DNA from: Lepas anatifera
Taxonomy: Eukaryota; Arthropoda; Thecostraca; Lepadidae
Length of the DNA stretch: 64,000 nt
Assembly: GCA_034440635.1 (NCBI GenBank)
Contig: JAOTON010001028.1
Span: 1,499,501 to 1,563,500, forward strand
Direction: 5' to 3'
Shown: piece after piece, positions 23,389 to 34,716 of the stretch
How the letters are laid out: each line of letters starts with the position of its first letter
How positions within the stretch are numbered: the first letter of the stretch is position 1
Notes under the pieces: generated by a model
Databases searched by the model: none
Seen by the model: the letters and a program-made list of their open reading frames with translations, nothing else
Told to the model about the DNA's origin: nothing
Translations under genes and position numbers: made by a program

Positions 23389-23763
23389 CAGTGGCGGATC
23401 TAGGGAGGGGGAGCAAACAAAAGCATTTGCCCCCCCTCCCAAACGGAAAAGCTCGGGACAAAACTGTTTCCCCCAAAGATTTGACCTTCTTTTTGCCAGA
23501 CTCCCTTTTAGTGTACATACAAACAAGGTTTTGTTGCTTCCAAGCAGAACCAGTCAACTTCAGCGTAAATATTGGGCCTTGGATAGCAAGAACAAGCATG
23601 CTTTGGCCACATTTTCACCGTGCGACGTTTTGTTTGCTTTTCGACTCATGCACTTACCTGTCAAACCTACCGCCTAGTCAAATTGTGGCTTGCTATCACC
23701 ACGTGACTTTTTTGCTTATCGATTTTGGCTTGCCCCCCCAACTACCGGCTAGGTCCGCCCCTG
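23389..23763 (+). mobile_element. hAT-type MITE (375 bp), family hM1
   Basis: Left end CAGTGGCGGATCTAGGGAGG, right end CTAGGTCCGCCCCTG. The flanking 8-bp duplication is CGGTAGCT / CGATACCT (six of eight identical). The interior, including GAACCAGTCAACTTCAG, recurs in reverse at 31725-31963, which confirms a dispersed family. Non-coding. Confidence 0.8.
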
Positions 23764-23771
23764 CGATACCT

Positions 23772-24463
23772 CTGAGTTTTGGAGAGCTCCAATAAACAAA
23801 AGACTTCATATCCTACAAAAGCGTGTTCATTTACAATGATTGCATCTTTACTTGTTAATAGTGTAGGCTTCAGTAATGGTTAATTTCAACTTAATTCAAT
23901 TGATGGTCGAAAAATACGGCTCTCTAAGTGGCGCACTGTACTGCTTGGAGGCAGAGAACCGTAATCAATCTACGTTATTTGATGCCCGGTAGCTTAAAAC
24001 AGCATCGAAGCTGCGTTACCTCCACCTATAAGTACTATTGCTATGCAAGAACCACGAAATTAAGGTACGAATTATAACATTCTATCCCACTGGCTATATG
24101 CTGGGCAGCGGTTGGTTTGTGCAATCGATAGGCAATATTTATGTTGATTGAATTGGTGTTTCGTTTTTTCTTATTTGTCTAGTAAAGAAATGCCAAACAT
24201 TTCAGATCAGCTGGGCCCATTTAGTGCAATTGTTCCCATGCTCTTTACCGCCGAAGCTGAACCAGTGGTGGATCTACAATGGTTATTTTAGGAAAATAAA
24301 AGTGCCCAAAACCGCGCAAACAGTGTTATCGACGAAAAACTGGAAAATAAAGTTTCGGAAGCAAATAACTTCTCTTCCATGGATCCACCTTTGAGTGAGC
24401 GGGTAAACCTCTGAACTTCGAACGAACTTTAAGAAAGCTTTTAAAGGGAGTGTTCCAAATCTA
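23772..24463. other. Unassigned, no gene recognised
   Basis: Moderately AT-rich. No exon or complete element was identified. Confidence 0.35.
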
Positions 24464-24597
24464 CAGGGTGCCCCATAACTAAGTACACCCGGGATTTTCA
24501 CTATTAAATGCAAACGCAGCGTCGGAGGGACAATATTCAGGTATATTTGGAATCAGCATGGAGATAAGCTATTACTTCTAGTAATCGTAATATTATT

Positions 24598-24770
24598 GTT
24601 GGGGTTTAACGACGCACCAACTGCCAGGGTTATGCGGCGTCGCCAACTCTCACCCTGTTGGAAGGGATTTTAAGGATCAGATCGACTTATTCAGAGTCTC
24701 CGCCGGGACTTGAACCCGGAACCAGTGGCTTAGAAGACAAGGGTGCTATCCACTAAGCCACCTCATCCCC
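24598..24770 (-). repeat. tRNA-derived SINE-1, full-length copy
   Basis: The minus strand starts GGGGATGAGGTGGCTTAGTG. It has an A box (TGGCTTAGTGG) and a B box (GGTTCAAGTCC) at tRNA spacing, with a CTTCTAA anticodon-loop-like segment. The head resembles tRNA-Arg(UCU), which is inferred. The body runs through CAACAGGGTGAGAGTTGGCG to a conserved 3' end, TTGGTGCGTCGTTAAACCCC, followed by AACAATAAT. Copies are at 48413-48568 (minus) and 52858-53040 (plus). Polymerase III transcription from the internal boxes is expected for this class. Confidence 0.9.
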
Positions 24771-25049
24771 TAAATACCAGTAAGTACTTTGAGTAACTAT
24801 TACTACTACTAGTAGCAGTAATAGTTTATCTATATGCCAATCAGAATAGAATGGCAATTCACAAACATCAGCATGGCGTATTGTGAGCTGGGTTTCACTT
24901 GCTCCATGACGAAGGCCGAAGATCTCTTCTCGACCCAGGGGAGGGGTGCAATGTGCCCCATACAAAGCCTTTGGGAGACCCAAGATCCAGGGGGCTGACC
25001 CCCCAACATTCCTGGGATCTCCACCCATTTCCATGAGCCCTCACAACCT

Positions 25050-25330
25050 GTGCTCCAGGTGAGCCCCGCGGCGCTCTTTCACCATGGGCAGGCGAACTCT
25101 CCTGCAGTTTGTTGATGGCGTCGTTGATCATCACGACCGAAACCTGGCTCACTTCCAGGGCTATGGCCACTTTAATTCCTCTGTTGTCCTCCGCCTGCCA
25201 GCATAAACCCGGTCCTTTGGGCAGCCCCATATCAAGAAATCCAAAGGACAGAGGTCGGGAGGATTTGGAGTCCACGGTGCACTCGTTTTCCTGTGGATCT
25301 CAACTGGTCCCGACAATGTCCCGACAAGAC
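25050..25330 (-). pseudogene. mariner/Tc1-family transposase C-terminal fragment
   Basis: A minus-strand frame contains NPPDLCPLDFLIWG followed by CPKDRVYAGRRRTTEELK. This matches the conserved C-terminal block of DDD/DDE mariner and Tc1 transposases, usually of the form SPDLTPLDFFLWG followed by LK..VY; it surrounds the third catalytic acidic residue. The frame stops at about 25161. The continuation (IKVAIALEVSQV, then VVMINDAINKLQESSPAHGE) lies in another minus frame, so at least one frameshift separates them. The N-terminal DNA-binding part and the first two catalytic residues are absent. It cannot be active. Confidence 0.7.
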
Positions 25331-25415
25331 CCAAATTGGTCCCAGTGTTGGCCCCAGAAAAAAAAACTGGAAACAAAGTACACAAAACTCCTATGCTTGT
25401 CCTCATGTGCCTTAA

Positions 25416-26376
25416 CACGCGAACTGGAGGGGGTGGGCCTGTGAGGCCACCCTCATACTGTTTCGAGGTTGCCAGAGAATCACTCGTAGCCAAAAAATGA
25501 TACTCAGGCACATTTAACAGAATTCAATGGCGCATCGATTGGTGCAAAAACTTTGAAAATTGGTCGCACAATTCTTGACTAATTTGCTTTCAAAGTCAGA
25601 CCTGCATTTTGAGATCGCCGCAATTGCATGGTCGGACCAGTTCGCTTGCATGGGAGACCGAGTGGATGACGTCATAACGCCATATAAACGGAATGATATG
25701 TCAATGGTATCTCACATGGAGGTCAAGGTCAAGGTTAAAGGTAACAGTACAAGGTCATATCGCACTTTCAAGGTTATTGACCCCAGTGCTTTCTGTCGAA
25801 TGGCGTTGCCCGGTCTGACGTATGTCTGTACATTTTGCTATGACGACATAGTTAAAGGAAATGTGGGACCTTAGTCGAATCCCGGAATTTAGTTGTTATT
25901 ACTGTTATCAGGGCTATTTTTAGCCGAAAATCATGAAAACGTCCATGATTTCTCTGAAAAATGTACATTAAGCTCAATATTTTGGTTTTCCAAAATGCTC
26001 CTCTGGGGTAAGACTTAAACCTCTGCCAGTGGATGACCTCACGATCTGGCAACTACTACCATATTCAATAGGGTCCAAGGGCTTCAATTGGCTGACTTCT
26101 CACCGTGACATCACCATGTCGGCACGCCAAAAGCTGACAACTGTGACCGGCCGCTTGGGTATATTTTGTGTACATTTTAGGTAGGCTTTTTAGCTTTTAT
26201 TTACGGAAATTTTGAGTTTCAAGACAAGTGATATATTGATTACCGATGTTTCCGGCATGCTTCGCAGCTTGGCTCTCTGTTAAAATCACGTTATAAAGTG
26301 CCACATTCACTTTAAGGTTACTCAATGTAAAGGTCAATGTCAAAGGTCATGAGTAAAGCCCAATCCTCGCTAACGC
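25416..26376 (+). mobile_element. TTAA element family F, copy 1
   Basis: TTAA at 25412-25415 precedes the left end CACGCGAACTGGAGGGGG. The interior matches copy 2 (from 40873) over about 430 bp, for example CTTGCATGGGAGACCGAGTG. It contains GGTCAAGGTCAAGG near 25730. MITE C copy 3 interrupts it at 25856-26311, and homology to copy 2 resumes right after the MITE (AAGGTTACTCAATGTAAAGG). The right boundary is uncertain. Confidence 0.75.
25856..26311 (-). mobile_element. TTAA MITE family C, copy 3
   Basis: Exact TTAA duplications (25852-25855, 26312-26315) flank AGGAAATGTGGGACC and the complement of AGTGAATGTGGCAC. The internal sequence is the reverse of copies 1 and 2. It is nested in family F copy 1. 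Confidence 0.85.
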
Positions 26377-27965
26377 GCACTGGACCCTGGATCCTTTGGC
26401 TTGGTCTGAGAGGCTTAACTTGATAAATGCCCCTTGAGCCAGCAAGGGCCCCTCGGTTGGTATCAGGTCCGTTTTACTTGTATGGGTCCCCTTTTAGCTT
26501 GTTTGGGCCCCTTGTGCTTATTTAAGGCCGGGTCAGTTCTTCGAAGCGCCCAGTAGGTCTAGTCCTCTTAGGTTTTATGGGCCTCCTGAGCTGCTTTGGG
26601 GCCCTCTCAGTTGAAGCTTGGCCCCCTGAGTTAGCGTTAGGCCCCTGAGCGTATTTATGAACCGTTGAGATGGTTAGGCCCCTACGCTAATCTTGAAATC
26701 CCCGTGTTCGCACTAAGACCCCAAGAGCTCACCCGATCCTTATCTGGTCTGGGCCCCCTGAACCGGTGCGGGGCCCCTTAGCTGACCTTTGGACCCCTGA
26801 GCTGACCTGGGGATCACTGAGTTGGATTTGGGCCTCCAGAGAGGGAGTTTTGCAAGGGGCCTCTGGACTGTCTGGGTCCTTGAGCAGGTATCATACAGGA
26901 GCTAGCTGGATTTGTGGCCCTTGAGCTGAAATGGGCCTCCTGGACTGGTGTTAGGTCCGTTGAAGTAGTCTGAACCCCTTTAGCTTGTTTGGACCCCTTG
27001 TGCTTACCTGGGACCCATGAGTTTGTCGAAGCACCCAGCTGGTATGGCCCTCTTAGTTTGTATGGGCCTTCTGAGCTACTTTAGGGCCTCATAAGCGTGT
27101 CTGGGCCCCATGAGCTGAGGCTTGGCCCCGTAAGAGAGTGTTGGGCGATGGGCCCCTGAGCTTAATTAGGACTCGTTTAAATGGTCAGGCCCCCATGCAG
27201 ATCTTGAAACCCCTCTGCTGGTACTCAGGTCCCATGAGCTCGTTGGGGGCCCTGATCTGGCATGGGCCCCCTTAACTGGTAAGGCCCCCTTCAGCTGATC
27301 TTAGGACGCCTGAGTTGGCTTTGGACCTCCTAAGAGAGATTTTGCAAGGGGAATCTAGACTGACTGGTTCCTTGAGAAGGTATTATCTAGGAGCTGGCTG
27401 CCTTTGTTTTGGGGTCCAAGCTGGTTTGTTCCCCCTTTGTTTAGTAAGGGCCCCTGAGAAGAATTACTTAAGATGTTTTTACTTGGTCATAGGGTCCCTT
27501 GCTGAATAAGTGCCTCATGAGCTGAAAATACCCCCCTTGGCTGGTGTCGGGTTCGTTGAACTAGTGTGTGCCCTTTAGCTTGTGTGGGACCCCTTTTGCT
27601 TATCTTGGGCCCCATGAGTTCGTCGGGGCACCCAGCTGGTCTGGCCCTCTTAGTTTTTATGGGCCTCCTGAGCAGCTTTCGGCCCCTTCAGCGTGTCTTG
27701 GCCCCATGAGTTGAAGCTGGTCCCCCTGAGCCAGTGCTGGCCCCTGAACTTATTGAGGACTTGTTCGAATGGTTAGGCCTCCACGCTGATCTTGAGACCT
27801 TGTGTTGGTACTGAGGTCCCATGAGTTCGTCAGCGGCCCTTATCTGGTCGGGGCCCCTTAATTGGTACGGGACCCCCTCAGCTGATCTTGGGACCCCTGA
27901 CTTGGCCTAGGCTCCCTGATTTGGCTTTGGGCCTCCTGAGAGGGAGTTTCGCAAGGGGCATGCAG
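26377..27965. repeat. GC-rich minisatellite M4 with higher-order period
   Basis: Short degenerate units of the type GGGCCCCTGAGCTGGTNTGG fill the block. Longer stretches recur with a spacing of about 500-600 bp: CACCCAGCTGGT, GGGCCTCCTGAGC and GCCCCATGAG occur in the same order near 26545, 27030 and 27630. That indicates higher-order duplication. Non-coding. Confidence 0.85.
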
Positions 27966-28747
27966 TGTCCTGAAATTACTTTTCTGCAGAGTGTGGGATG
28001 TCAAAATTCAGGAAAAAAGAGGTCAAAATTAATTGAAAAAGGGGAAAAGCAAATGTAAGATCAGAACATCTCGGAAAACAAGTACATGTACTAAAAATAC
28101 AGGTACTAAAACATCATATACTCATGAAATACAAAAACAAATAAGGGTTGACCAATATTAAAATTAACTGTATTAACCGAAGTTAAACCAACTTGAGAAA
28201 GCCCACAAATCCAACTCCTGCCGAGTTCAGCATTTTCCAAAATAAAAGCATCAGAAACGTACAAGGGAATACATTAATAAGCCGCAAGCCTACAGTATTA
28301 AGATATAAGTAAAGCAAAGCCTGGAATGCCTACCTACCAAAACAATACCTCGGGTGAGGCAGGTCTTGCTTTAGAACCTGTAACATGCTGAAATGTCCAA
28401 AAGGCAGAGAAAATTCTAAAACTTGTCCATTTGAACAAAATATTTTCCAACTTATTTTTGAAATTATACCTACATCAGCGGGATTCGCTCCCTCTGTTTT
28501 CACTTGCATTCATGGAGGGATTGCAGCATGCAATCACACAATAAAAGTACCTAGTCAAATGGCCACCATGAAATTGATAACTTACCTGTACCCAGCTGCC
28601 TGGATTTCTCAAACTCGAATTATACTAACCTCATTGAAATAAAGAATGAACAACAAGTTGAGGTTCAGAATTAGCCTGCTTAAGCCATAAGACATACCAA
28701 CAGTGGCTACTTAATACCAGGGATGCGGAGCCGAGACAATTTTGGAC
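27966..28747. other. Unassigned; one strong minus-strand donor-like site
   Basis: On the minus strand GGGTACAG|GTAAGTTATC (junction 28585/28586) is a perfect splice-donor consensus. The sequence before it gives only a short open stretch and no recognised protein. No other feature is seen. Confidence 0.3.
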
Positions 28748-28879
28748 GGCTCCGGCTCCGGTCCGGTGGTTATGATTTCGGCTCCGGCTCCGGCTCCAGC
28801 TCCGGGTTCAAGTGTCCTAACGGCTCCGGCTCCGGGCAAAATAGTCGGCTCCGACCGGCTCCGGCTCCGGCTCCGGCAA
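28748..28879. repeat. Hexanucleotide repeat (GGCTCC)n, interrupted
   Basis: CGGCTCCGGCTCCGGCTCC units are interrupted twice by unique sequence. The Ser-Gly-rich and Pro-Ala-rich frames here are repeat artefacts. Confidence 0.9.
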
Positions 28880-30100
28880 TGTACATACCTATATCCAAAA
28901 TGTGATCGAAACGTTCTCAAGGGCGTGAAAGTCCATCAGATACAAAGTGACTATGTATTTGTACGAATGAAAAATGGCGACTGGATGAAAGAACGCTCTT
29001 GATCAGATGCCAAAGGCCAGTGAACCTCAAAACTGGACCAACCTACACTGCAGTGCAGTCGTATGGCAAACTGCACTGCACTGTTATGGCAAACAGAAAT
29101 ATGGGTCAGACATGCCCGCAAACCCACATAAAAACTAAAGATACAACGATCAAGTAAAGCTTGGACAGCCCGCAAAGAAAAACTTGGATGAGCTAACAGC
29201 AAGGTGGTTCAATTTTTTTTTACTTTTCAGATTCGAACCCACTTTTTTGCCATTATAAATTCAATTCTGATTTCAATGAGCCACATTCCAAGCGTCTACG
29301 ACAGCGGGAAAGATCGCCTCAAAACGGTTAAAGATTTCATGTTTCGGGCGCAATTGGCCACCCGGCGTTGCAGTCTCCCCTTGTTAAATTGGGATGAAAG
29401 GGGTGCATAACCTACCAGTAAAGACAGCGTGGCATGTGCGTGCGTATAAGAGCGGTAGATGGGATTTAACATGCAGGCATCTACTTGTCAGATGTATTTG
29501 CAGCGCAATACAAATACATGTTATTCCACAAAAGACCTGAAATTAAATGATTCAGCACCCTAGTACTCTAAATCCCGACAGAACAGGAATGCCTTCCGGA
29601 GGCAGACCCTTCTCTAGAGAGGAAGAGAGTGTGGTTTATAAAGTGGGGTATACTATTAGTAGTCTTACTTAATTAGTACGCTAAGAGACTTGAGGGGTCG
29701 ATGGCTGACCTTTTGTGTTATATGGTTGATTCAGCCTATTGTATCTCCGGTTTAGACATGCTGTCTGTCAGGCATTATCTTTCACATTCTGTGAGGTCTC
29801 AGTGTGCTTGTGTAGAAGCAATTGTTAGGAATGTTCTCTTGTACAGGGTTTTGCCCTTTTGAGCATTCATTGTAAAATGTTTGTGCTAGAATCCTTTAGT
29901 ATTCAAACTTCCTTCTCTCCAAAGATGAATGCTGTGTTCTATTTTGACATGGAATCAGTCCTGACGGGACTGTTTAAAGAATGCTGCATTTCATATGAAG
30001 GTAATAGGTTCACAAGCTAGTGTTGCAGCATCTTTATCGAATGGTATGTCAAAATTCAATATTTAGGATGTCAAAATTGATCAAGTCTGGGTGTGGGTTT
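28880..30100. other. Unassigned, no gene recognised
   Basis: Contains a local CACTGCAGTGCAG / CTGCACTGCACTG inverted pair near 29047-29080. No exon recognised. Confidence 0.35.
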
Positions 30101-30800
30101 CCACGCAAAATTCCCAATTTCAAGACACTGGGCATCTGGGTTGTTCTGGGTCATTGATAGGGTATTGTGCAGGAGCTTACTGGCCTGGTCTAGGGGCTCA
30201 AGCTGATTTGGGCCCCATTAAGCTGGAAAGGGCCCCTGAGGTGGAGTTTGGGTGGAATCCCTGTGCTAGTCTAGGATCCTGAGGGGAATGTAGGTTTTCT
30301 GACCTGGTGCTAGGAACCCTGGCTGGATTGGTGTCCCACGAAGTGGCAAGGGCCCCTGAGTTGGTAATAGGCCCGCTTAATTGGTAAGGACCCGATTAGC
30401 CCTTGTGCTGATTTAGGCCTCCTGAGTTCATCCGGGTCCTTAGCTGGTCTGGCATCCTGGGTTAGTCTTGGCTCCTTAGTTGGTGCCGGGGAAATTTAGC
30501 TGGCCTGGGGCCCACTAAATTTATTTTGTAGAGGATTTCTGAGCTGGTGAAGGGCCCCATGGGAGACCAAACTTGGCGTCTGTATCCACAGTCAGGTCTC
30601 GCAAAGAAATGGTGACTGTAGTTAGTGTGCGTGCGGGAGGCCCGCTCATCGTTATTCGCTATCACGATCTCAGTATTCGGGATAACGTGATGGGCCCCCT
30701 GCGTAAAAAGTGGGGGGACACAGCATATGTCCGCCCCCCACTCTCAAAAGTGGGGGAATGCATCCCCCCGTCCCCCCAGTGGCGGGACCCATGGCTTTGA
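30101..30800. repeat. Minisatellite M4-related block
   Basis: Units such as GGGCCCCTGAGNTGG and GGCCTGGTCTAGG match M4 at 26377-27965. The block decays at about 30570. Sequence from 30690 to 30800 is rich in CCCCC/GGGGG runs. Confidence 0.7.
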
Positions 30801-31724
30801 GATAATTTCAGGGAGCGCCAAGGTTAGAACGGGGAGTGCCTTTCATGCCCCCTGCATCCGTCCATGTCCTGAAACAATCAAATAGCACTACTGAAGATGC
30901 GTTATACCACTTTACGCCCATGCGAATTGTGAGGTCAGTTATTTGGAACTTGCGCGCGCCCATGACGTCAAAAGCAGTTTTGCGCCCTGCTGTAAATACG
31001 CCGTTTTTCCGAGCCTGGATACTCGGCCCTCTGCGGTGCAAAATTACAGAAAATAACAAATATGCCGAAAAATAAAGGCACCTCAGATGCATAAACAATC
31101 AGTTTTGTAGAAAAAATTAGGTGACTACTCGTAGTTCTAATCGTGCTTGATACATTTTGGCAAATTCTTGAATTTTCACGCCAATTACATCTTTTCATTG
31201 ATGAAGGATCGTGCACGTGCGTACGTGAGGTGCGAGTTCTGGTAGGTGCAATCCTTTTTTTAGTTGTGAAATTACGCTATACAATTTTAGCCTAATCTCG
31301 CGAATAGTTTCTGAGGTATTGAAAATGGCTGAGCACGTGCGCACGTGGCCTATAACAAACCAATGCTACTCTTATCCTTCGATCAGCCCAAATATGTGTC
31401 ACTGCATGGGTGCTTCCAGCACTACAGTTCTCTTACAGATCTCTTCAAATGAGCAGCACCAAGTTCTGCTGTAAAATACCTCGCTTATTTGATAGATTGA
31501 CGTGTCCTTGCTTCTCCACTTGTCAAGAGCTTCAAGAACACCCCATCCAGCTCGTGCACATTTATGCAATAGATTTATTACTTGGGCTATAGAATGGTGA
31601 AACCTCCGTCTACGTTTGATGCATGCTTTTGGGGATATGAGCTTTTAATTGGCGTGAGGTTCGGGCCGGGCCCTGTCTCGTCACCGATATATAAACAAAC
31701 GCCCCTACTACCCAAGGATCATTC
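30801..31724. other. Unassigned, no gene recognised
   Basis: No recognisable exon or element. CACGTGCG motifs recur near 31213 and 31335. Confidence 0.35.
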
Positions 31725-31963
31725 ACTCAAAATCTATTTTGAAAATCAAGAGGACCAAGGTCCAATGTTTACACTGAAGTTGACTGGTTCTGTTTGAGGT
31801 TGACTGGTTCAGTTTAAGCACCAAAACCTTGTATATAAACTAAAAAGGAGCCGAGGAAAAATTGAAGTCGACAGCTTAGGGGAGCAAAGTATAATTTGCC
31901 CCGAGCTTTTCCTTTAGGAGAGGGGAGGGGAAAACGCCCTTTCCCCTCCTGAATCCGTCACTG
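31725..31963 (-). mobile_element. hAT-type MITE hM1, truncated minus copy
   Basis: The right edge (CCTGAATCCGTCACTG ending at 31963) is the complement of CAGTGACGGATTCAGG. From there inward the sequence follows the element at 23389 in reverse, including GTTGACTGGTTC, which is duplicated here. The opposite end is missing. Confidence 0.75.
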
Positions 31964-32316
31964 ATTAAGCAATTGCTATTGCGGCAATAATATGAGAACT
32001 TGAAATCGTGGTATACAATTTATTTTACTAGATTTGAGTCTACATTCGTCCATGAAAGAAACTTGCATGGTATTTAGAGTTCTAATGCTAAATCCAGACT
32101 CTACACCAAGCCTTCGTCAATTAAACCATTCGCGTTATTTGCAATGTGGCTATCAAACGGTACAGGAGGATAACTTCTAATTTTGTTTTGTTTCACTGTG
32201 TTTTCCTCGATGCCATGTGAACGGAATGTAACTGCGCGGTTGCAAGTTTAAGAAACTTAAGCCACACATCCTCCGCCCGTCGCTTTGCCATGGCCAGTCA
32301 TCGACCGTCCGAACCA

Positions 32317-32830
32317 ATGCTATTTAAATGATCATGGGAGAGTCTCATCGCATCCGTGGACAGAGCTTCAGTCGAACGCGATCACTGGGTGACAGACGAT
32401 AGGTCCCGCCGTCGCAGAGCTGTCCGGCCGCCGACGTCGGTCTCAGCTGTACGCTGTCAGCTGCCCAGCTGCCGTGCGAAGAGAGTCGATGCGCGTCGTC
32501 CTCGGCGGCGCGCTGGGTTATCCCTTGTGGATGCGGCGTGTCGGCCCAGCTGGGGCCGTCCGGCTCCGCTCTGCCGCGCGTGCCTGCCGTCGACGCCGAC
32601 GACGTCGGGGGGCGGGGGGAGGGGGGCGTCTGGCGAGGATCCAGCTGTAACGACGGCGACGGCCGCCGCGGCGCGGCCCAGTGTCGGGATACGATACCGC
32701 CCAGTCGCCCGCCGCTAATGGTGTAAAAACGTCACCAGCCAGTAAAGTTGGCTGCCGCTGCCACCAGAGCACGGCCGTCAGCTGCAGGGTGGTGTCGCCG
32801 GCCGGCTGAGTGCGCTATTGAAGGGCGAGT
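32317..32830 (+). promoter_or_regulatory. CpG-rich island, candidate promoter and 5' leader
   Basis: From about 32390 to 32830 the sequence is GC-rich with many CpG (for example CGACGTCGG, GCGCGTCGTC) and is not a repeat family seen elsewhere here. Upstream lie CTATTTAAAT (about 32320) and an initiator-like TTCAGTC with A at 32370; the spacing between them is longer than ideal. The 120-codon Arg-rich frame at 32356-32718 is probably a composition effect. It could be the non-coding first exon of Nmdar1, whose coding exon at 45755 follows an acceptor. Possible donors are GTAAAG at 32742 and GTAGGG at 33094. This is an inference. Confidence 0.4.
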
Positions 32831-34244
32831 GTGGCGAGCTGGGCGTGGAGCAGGATGCCATTAGGCTTGCTTACTTCTTGTGGAAAAGCAAACGACATTG
32901 GAAGCGAATAAGTGTGTTTCAAGCCATCACCTTCGATGGAACGTCTTCTGGAGCCAGCTTACATGGCAATCGTGGGGGAATGAGTGGACAATTTCTCGAA
33001 AACTGCGACTCACTATCATCTTTGATGGCTCCTGGTCATTTCTCGCAGCCAAGCGCAGGACACTCGCTCTTGACAATTATTCAGGGCGCAGAGGTAGGGT
33101 TGAAATGGTAGCTTGGCACCATAATGATTTCCCAGTTAACGTTATGTGACGAAACGTTACGTTTTTACATTCTGTGCGCGTGTTGCAAATACATGATTGC
33201 TAAAATTACATGCCCCGTACAACGGGTTTTATGGTTGTTCCCGATAGCTAAAGGCATGAGCAAGTGCAGGGTTACCAGGCCATTTCACAGCTTCATACAA
33301 GTTTAGAAAACAGGATTAGAGGTGGAGCAGTAGGAGAAAATTTGATTGCCGATCTGAGATTCACATTGCAGGATAATGCAATCCAGTACCACAATGCGTG
33401 GTAATGCTATTTTTTCACATGGATGACCTCTGCGATCAGGTCATCATGACGTTTCCACTGGAAATACATGGGGAAATTGGCTTAAGCTCAGTAACTTTGC
33501 AGAGAATGGCAATCGAGCCTTTATTTTGACATCGTTCCTGTGGCTTACTTCAGTGGTTCCAATGGTATATATTATAACGTATGCTGGCCTTGACCTGACA
33601 TTGGCGTACCATGGGACATTCAATGACATTTCAGCACAGGCCTTGCACCCGTATATCTAAGATTTTCTTTAAACTTTGTGCATGGGGTTATCAGAAGACC
33701 AGAGCATGCCTGTGACATTTTTAGGTGGGATAGATAGTTTCAGGGGCTACAGCCTCCGGCAGTTTTACACTTTCCCGCGCAGCAATTTCTTGTACTGTCA
33801 TTTGATCCAATTGGTAAAGATAAATGGGTAAAATCATATATCAAAATGTTTGGAATGATCCAATCAATACCATGGTGACATTGTTGAAAAAATATTTTAT
33901 TCTTACCAAAAAAGTATTCCAGGTATTTAAGACGTTTGAATATGTGTTGCGTGAACAGTCGCACATAAAAGAGCATGTCTCAAACTATTACGACCAAAAA
34001 TAAAAACCGTGGGTGTTTGGTTCTAAGCATTGTATTTTTTTCGGAATACATCACGGGTACGCATCGTCAGTGCTCACCCCAGGGTGCAGAGGGTACGTAC
34101 GCCTGTCCCCTTACTCAAAGCGCCATGAACTTGACCTGGTGACGATTGTGGATGGAAAAAGGGACTGAGTATCGGAAAAGTACACCTGTTTTGCATCATT
34201 TTTTTCGTTTTTTACCCCCTACTGCAGCGGTTGAAATTACCTTC
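32831..34244. other. Unassigned; contains an AGGTCA-type repeat fragment
   Basis: About 33420-33640 carries GATGACCTCTGCGATCAGGT and a reversed version of the TTAA-element conserved block (CTGGAAATACATGGGGAAAT). Nothing else is recognised. Confidence 0.4.
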
Positions 34245-34689
34245 TTAACGCGCGCATTGACAGGGGTCTGAGCCACCGCTTTGACAAGGGAGCGGGTACC
34301 TCGCCCCCCCCCAAGATCTCGAGAATCACGCTAGATAGCGAAAAGCGGTAAACGGTGTATGATAGCGCTTTCAATGATATGTAGCAAACAGTTTGAATAT
34401 TTTTTGTAGGTCTCATTTAATGTCTCTAGAGGTCAAGGCATACTACCATAGGGATAGCATGCAGACGAAGACTTTTAGTCATTACATATGAAAAAGCAAA
34501 GATAGAGCAAAACAATCTAGCAATCTAGACCATTGGAATCCTCGCAGCAAGTAGAATCGAATGCTAAATATTGATAAGTTTTGAAGTGCTGCAGCGAGGA
34601 GCATGATGCTAAGTTGATAAGGTGATGATAAATTGATAAGGTGGCCTGTCCCCTCGAATCCGGAAATGTAAAAAAAAACACTGAAGATT

Positions 34690-34716
34690 ATATATTCAGG
34701 CACAGCCCTTCATCAG
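34690..34716 (-). ncRNA. Hammerhead-ribozyme-like core (left arm)
   Basis: On the minus strand: CTGATGA, then stem II AGGGCTGTGCCT, then GAA. The stem pairs GGC with GCC around UGU. Position 15.1 is U rather than A and stem III is minimal, so activity is uncertain. Confidence 0.5.

Larger units (their letters stand above)
24464..25330 (-). mobile_element. Decayed mariner/Tc1-like element, minus orientation
   Basis: The left boundary is TA followed by CAGGGTGCCCCATAACTAAG, a terminus of the CAGGGTGTCCC type common in mariner-related elements. A SINE at 24598-24770 has inserted into it. The minus-strand transposase remnant lies at about 25050-25330. The right side is cut off by TTAA element F at 25416, so the element is 5'-truncated. 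Confidence 0.6.

Noticed and set aside
32356..32718. 120-codon Arg-rich frame as a protein gene
   Set aside because: Composition follows the CpG-rich DNA, overlapping frames on both strands are equally open, and no domain is recognisable.
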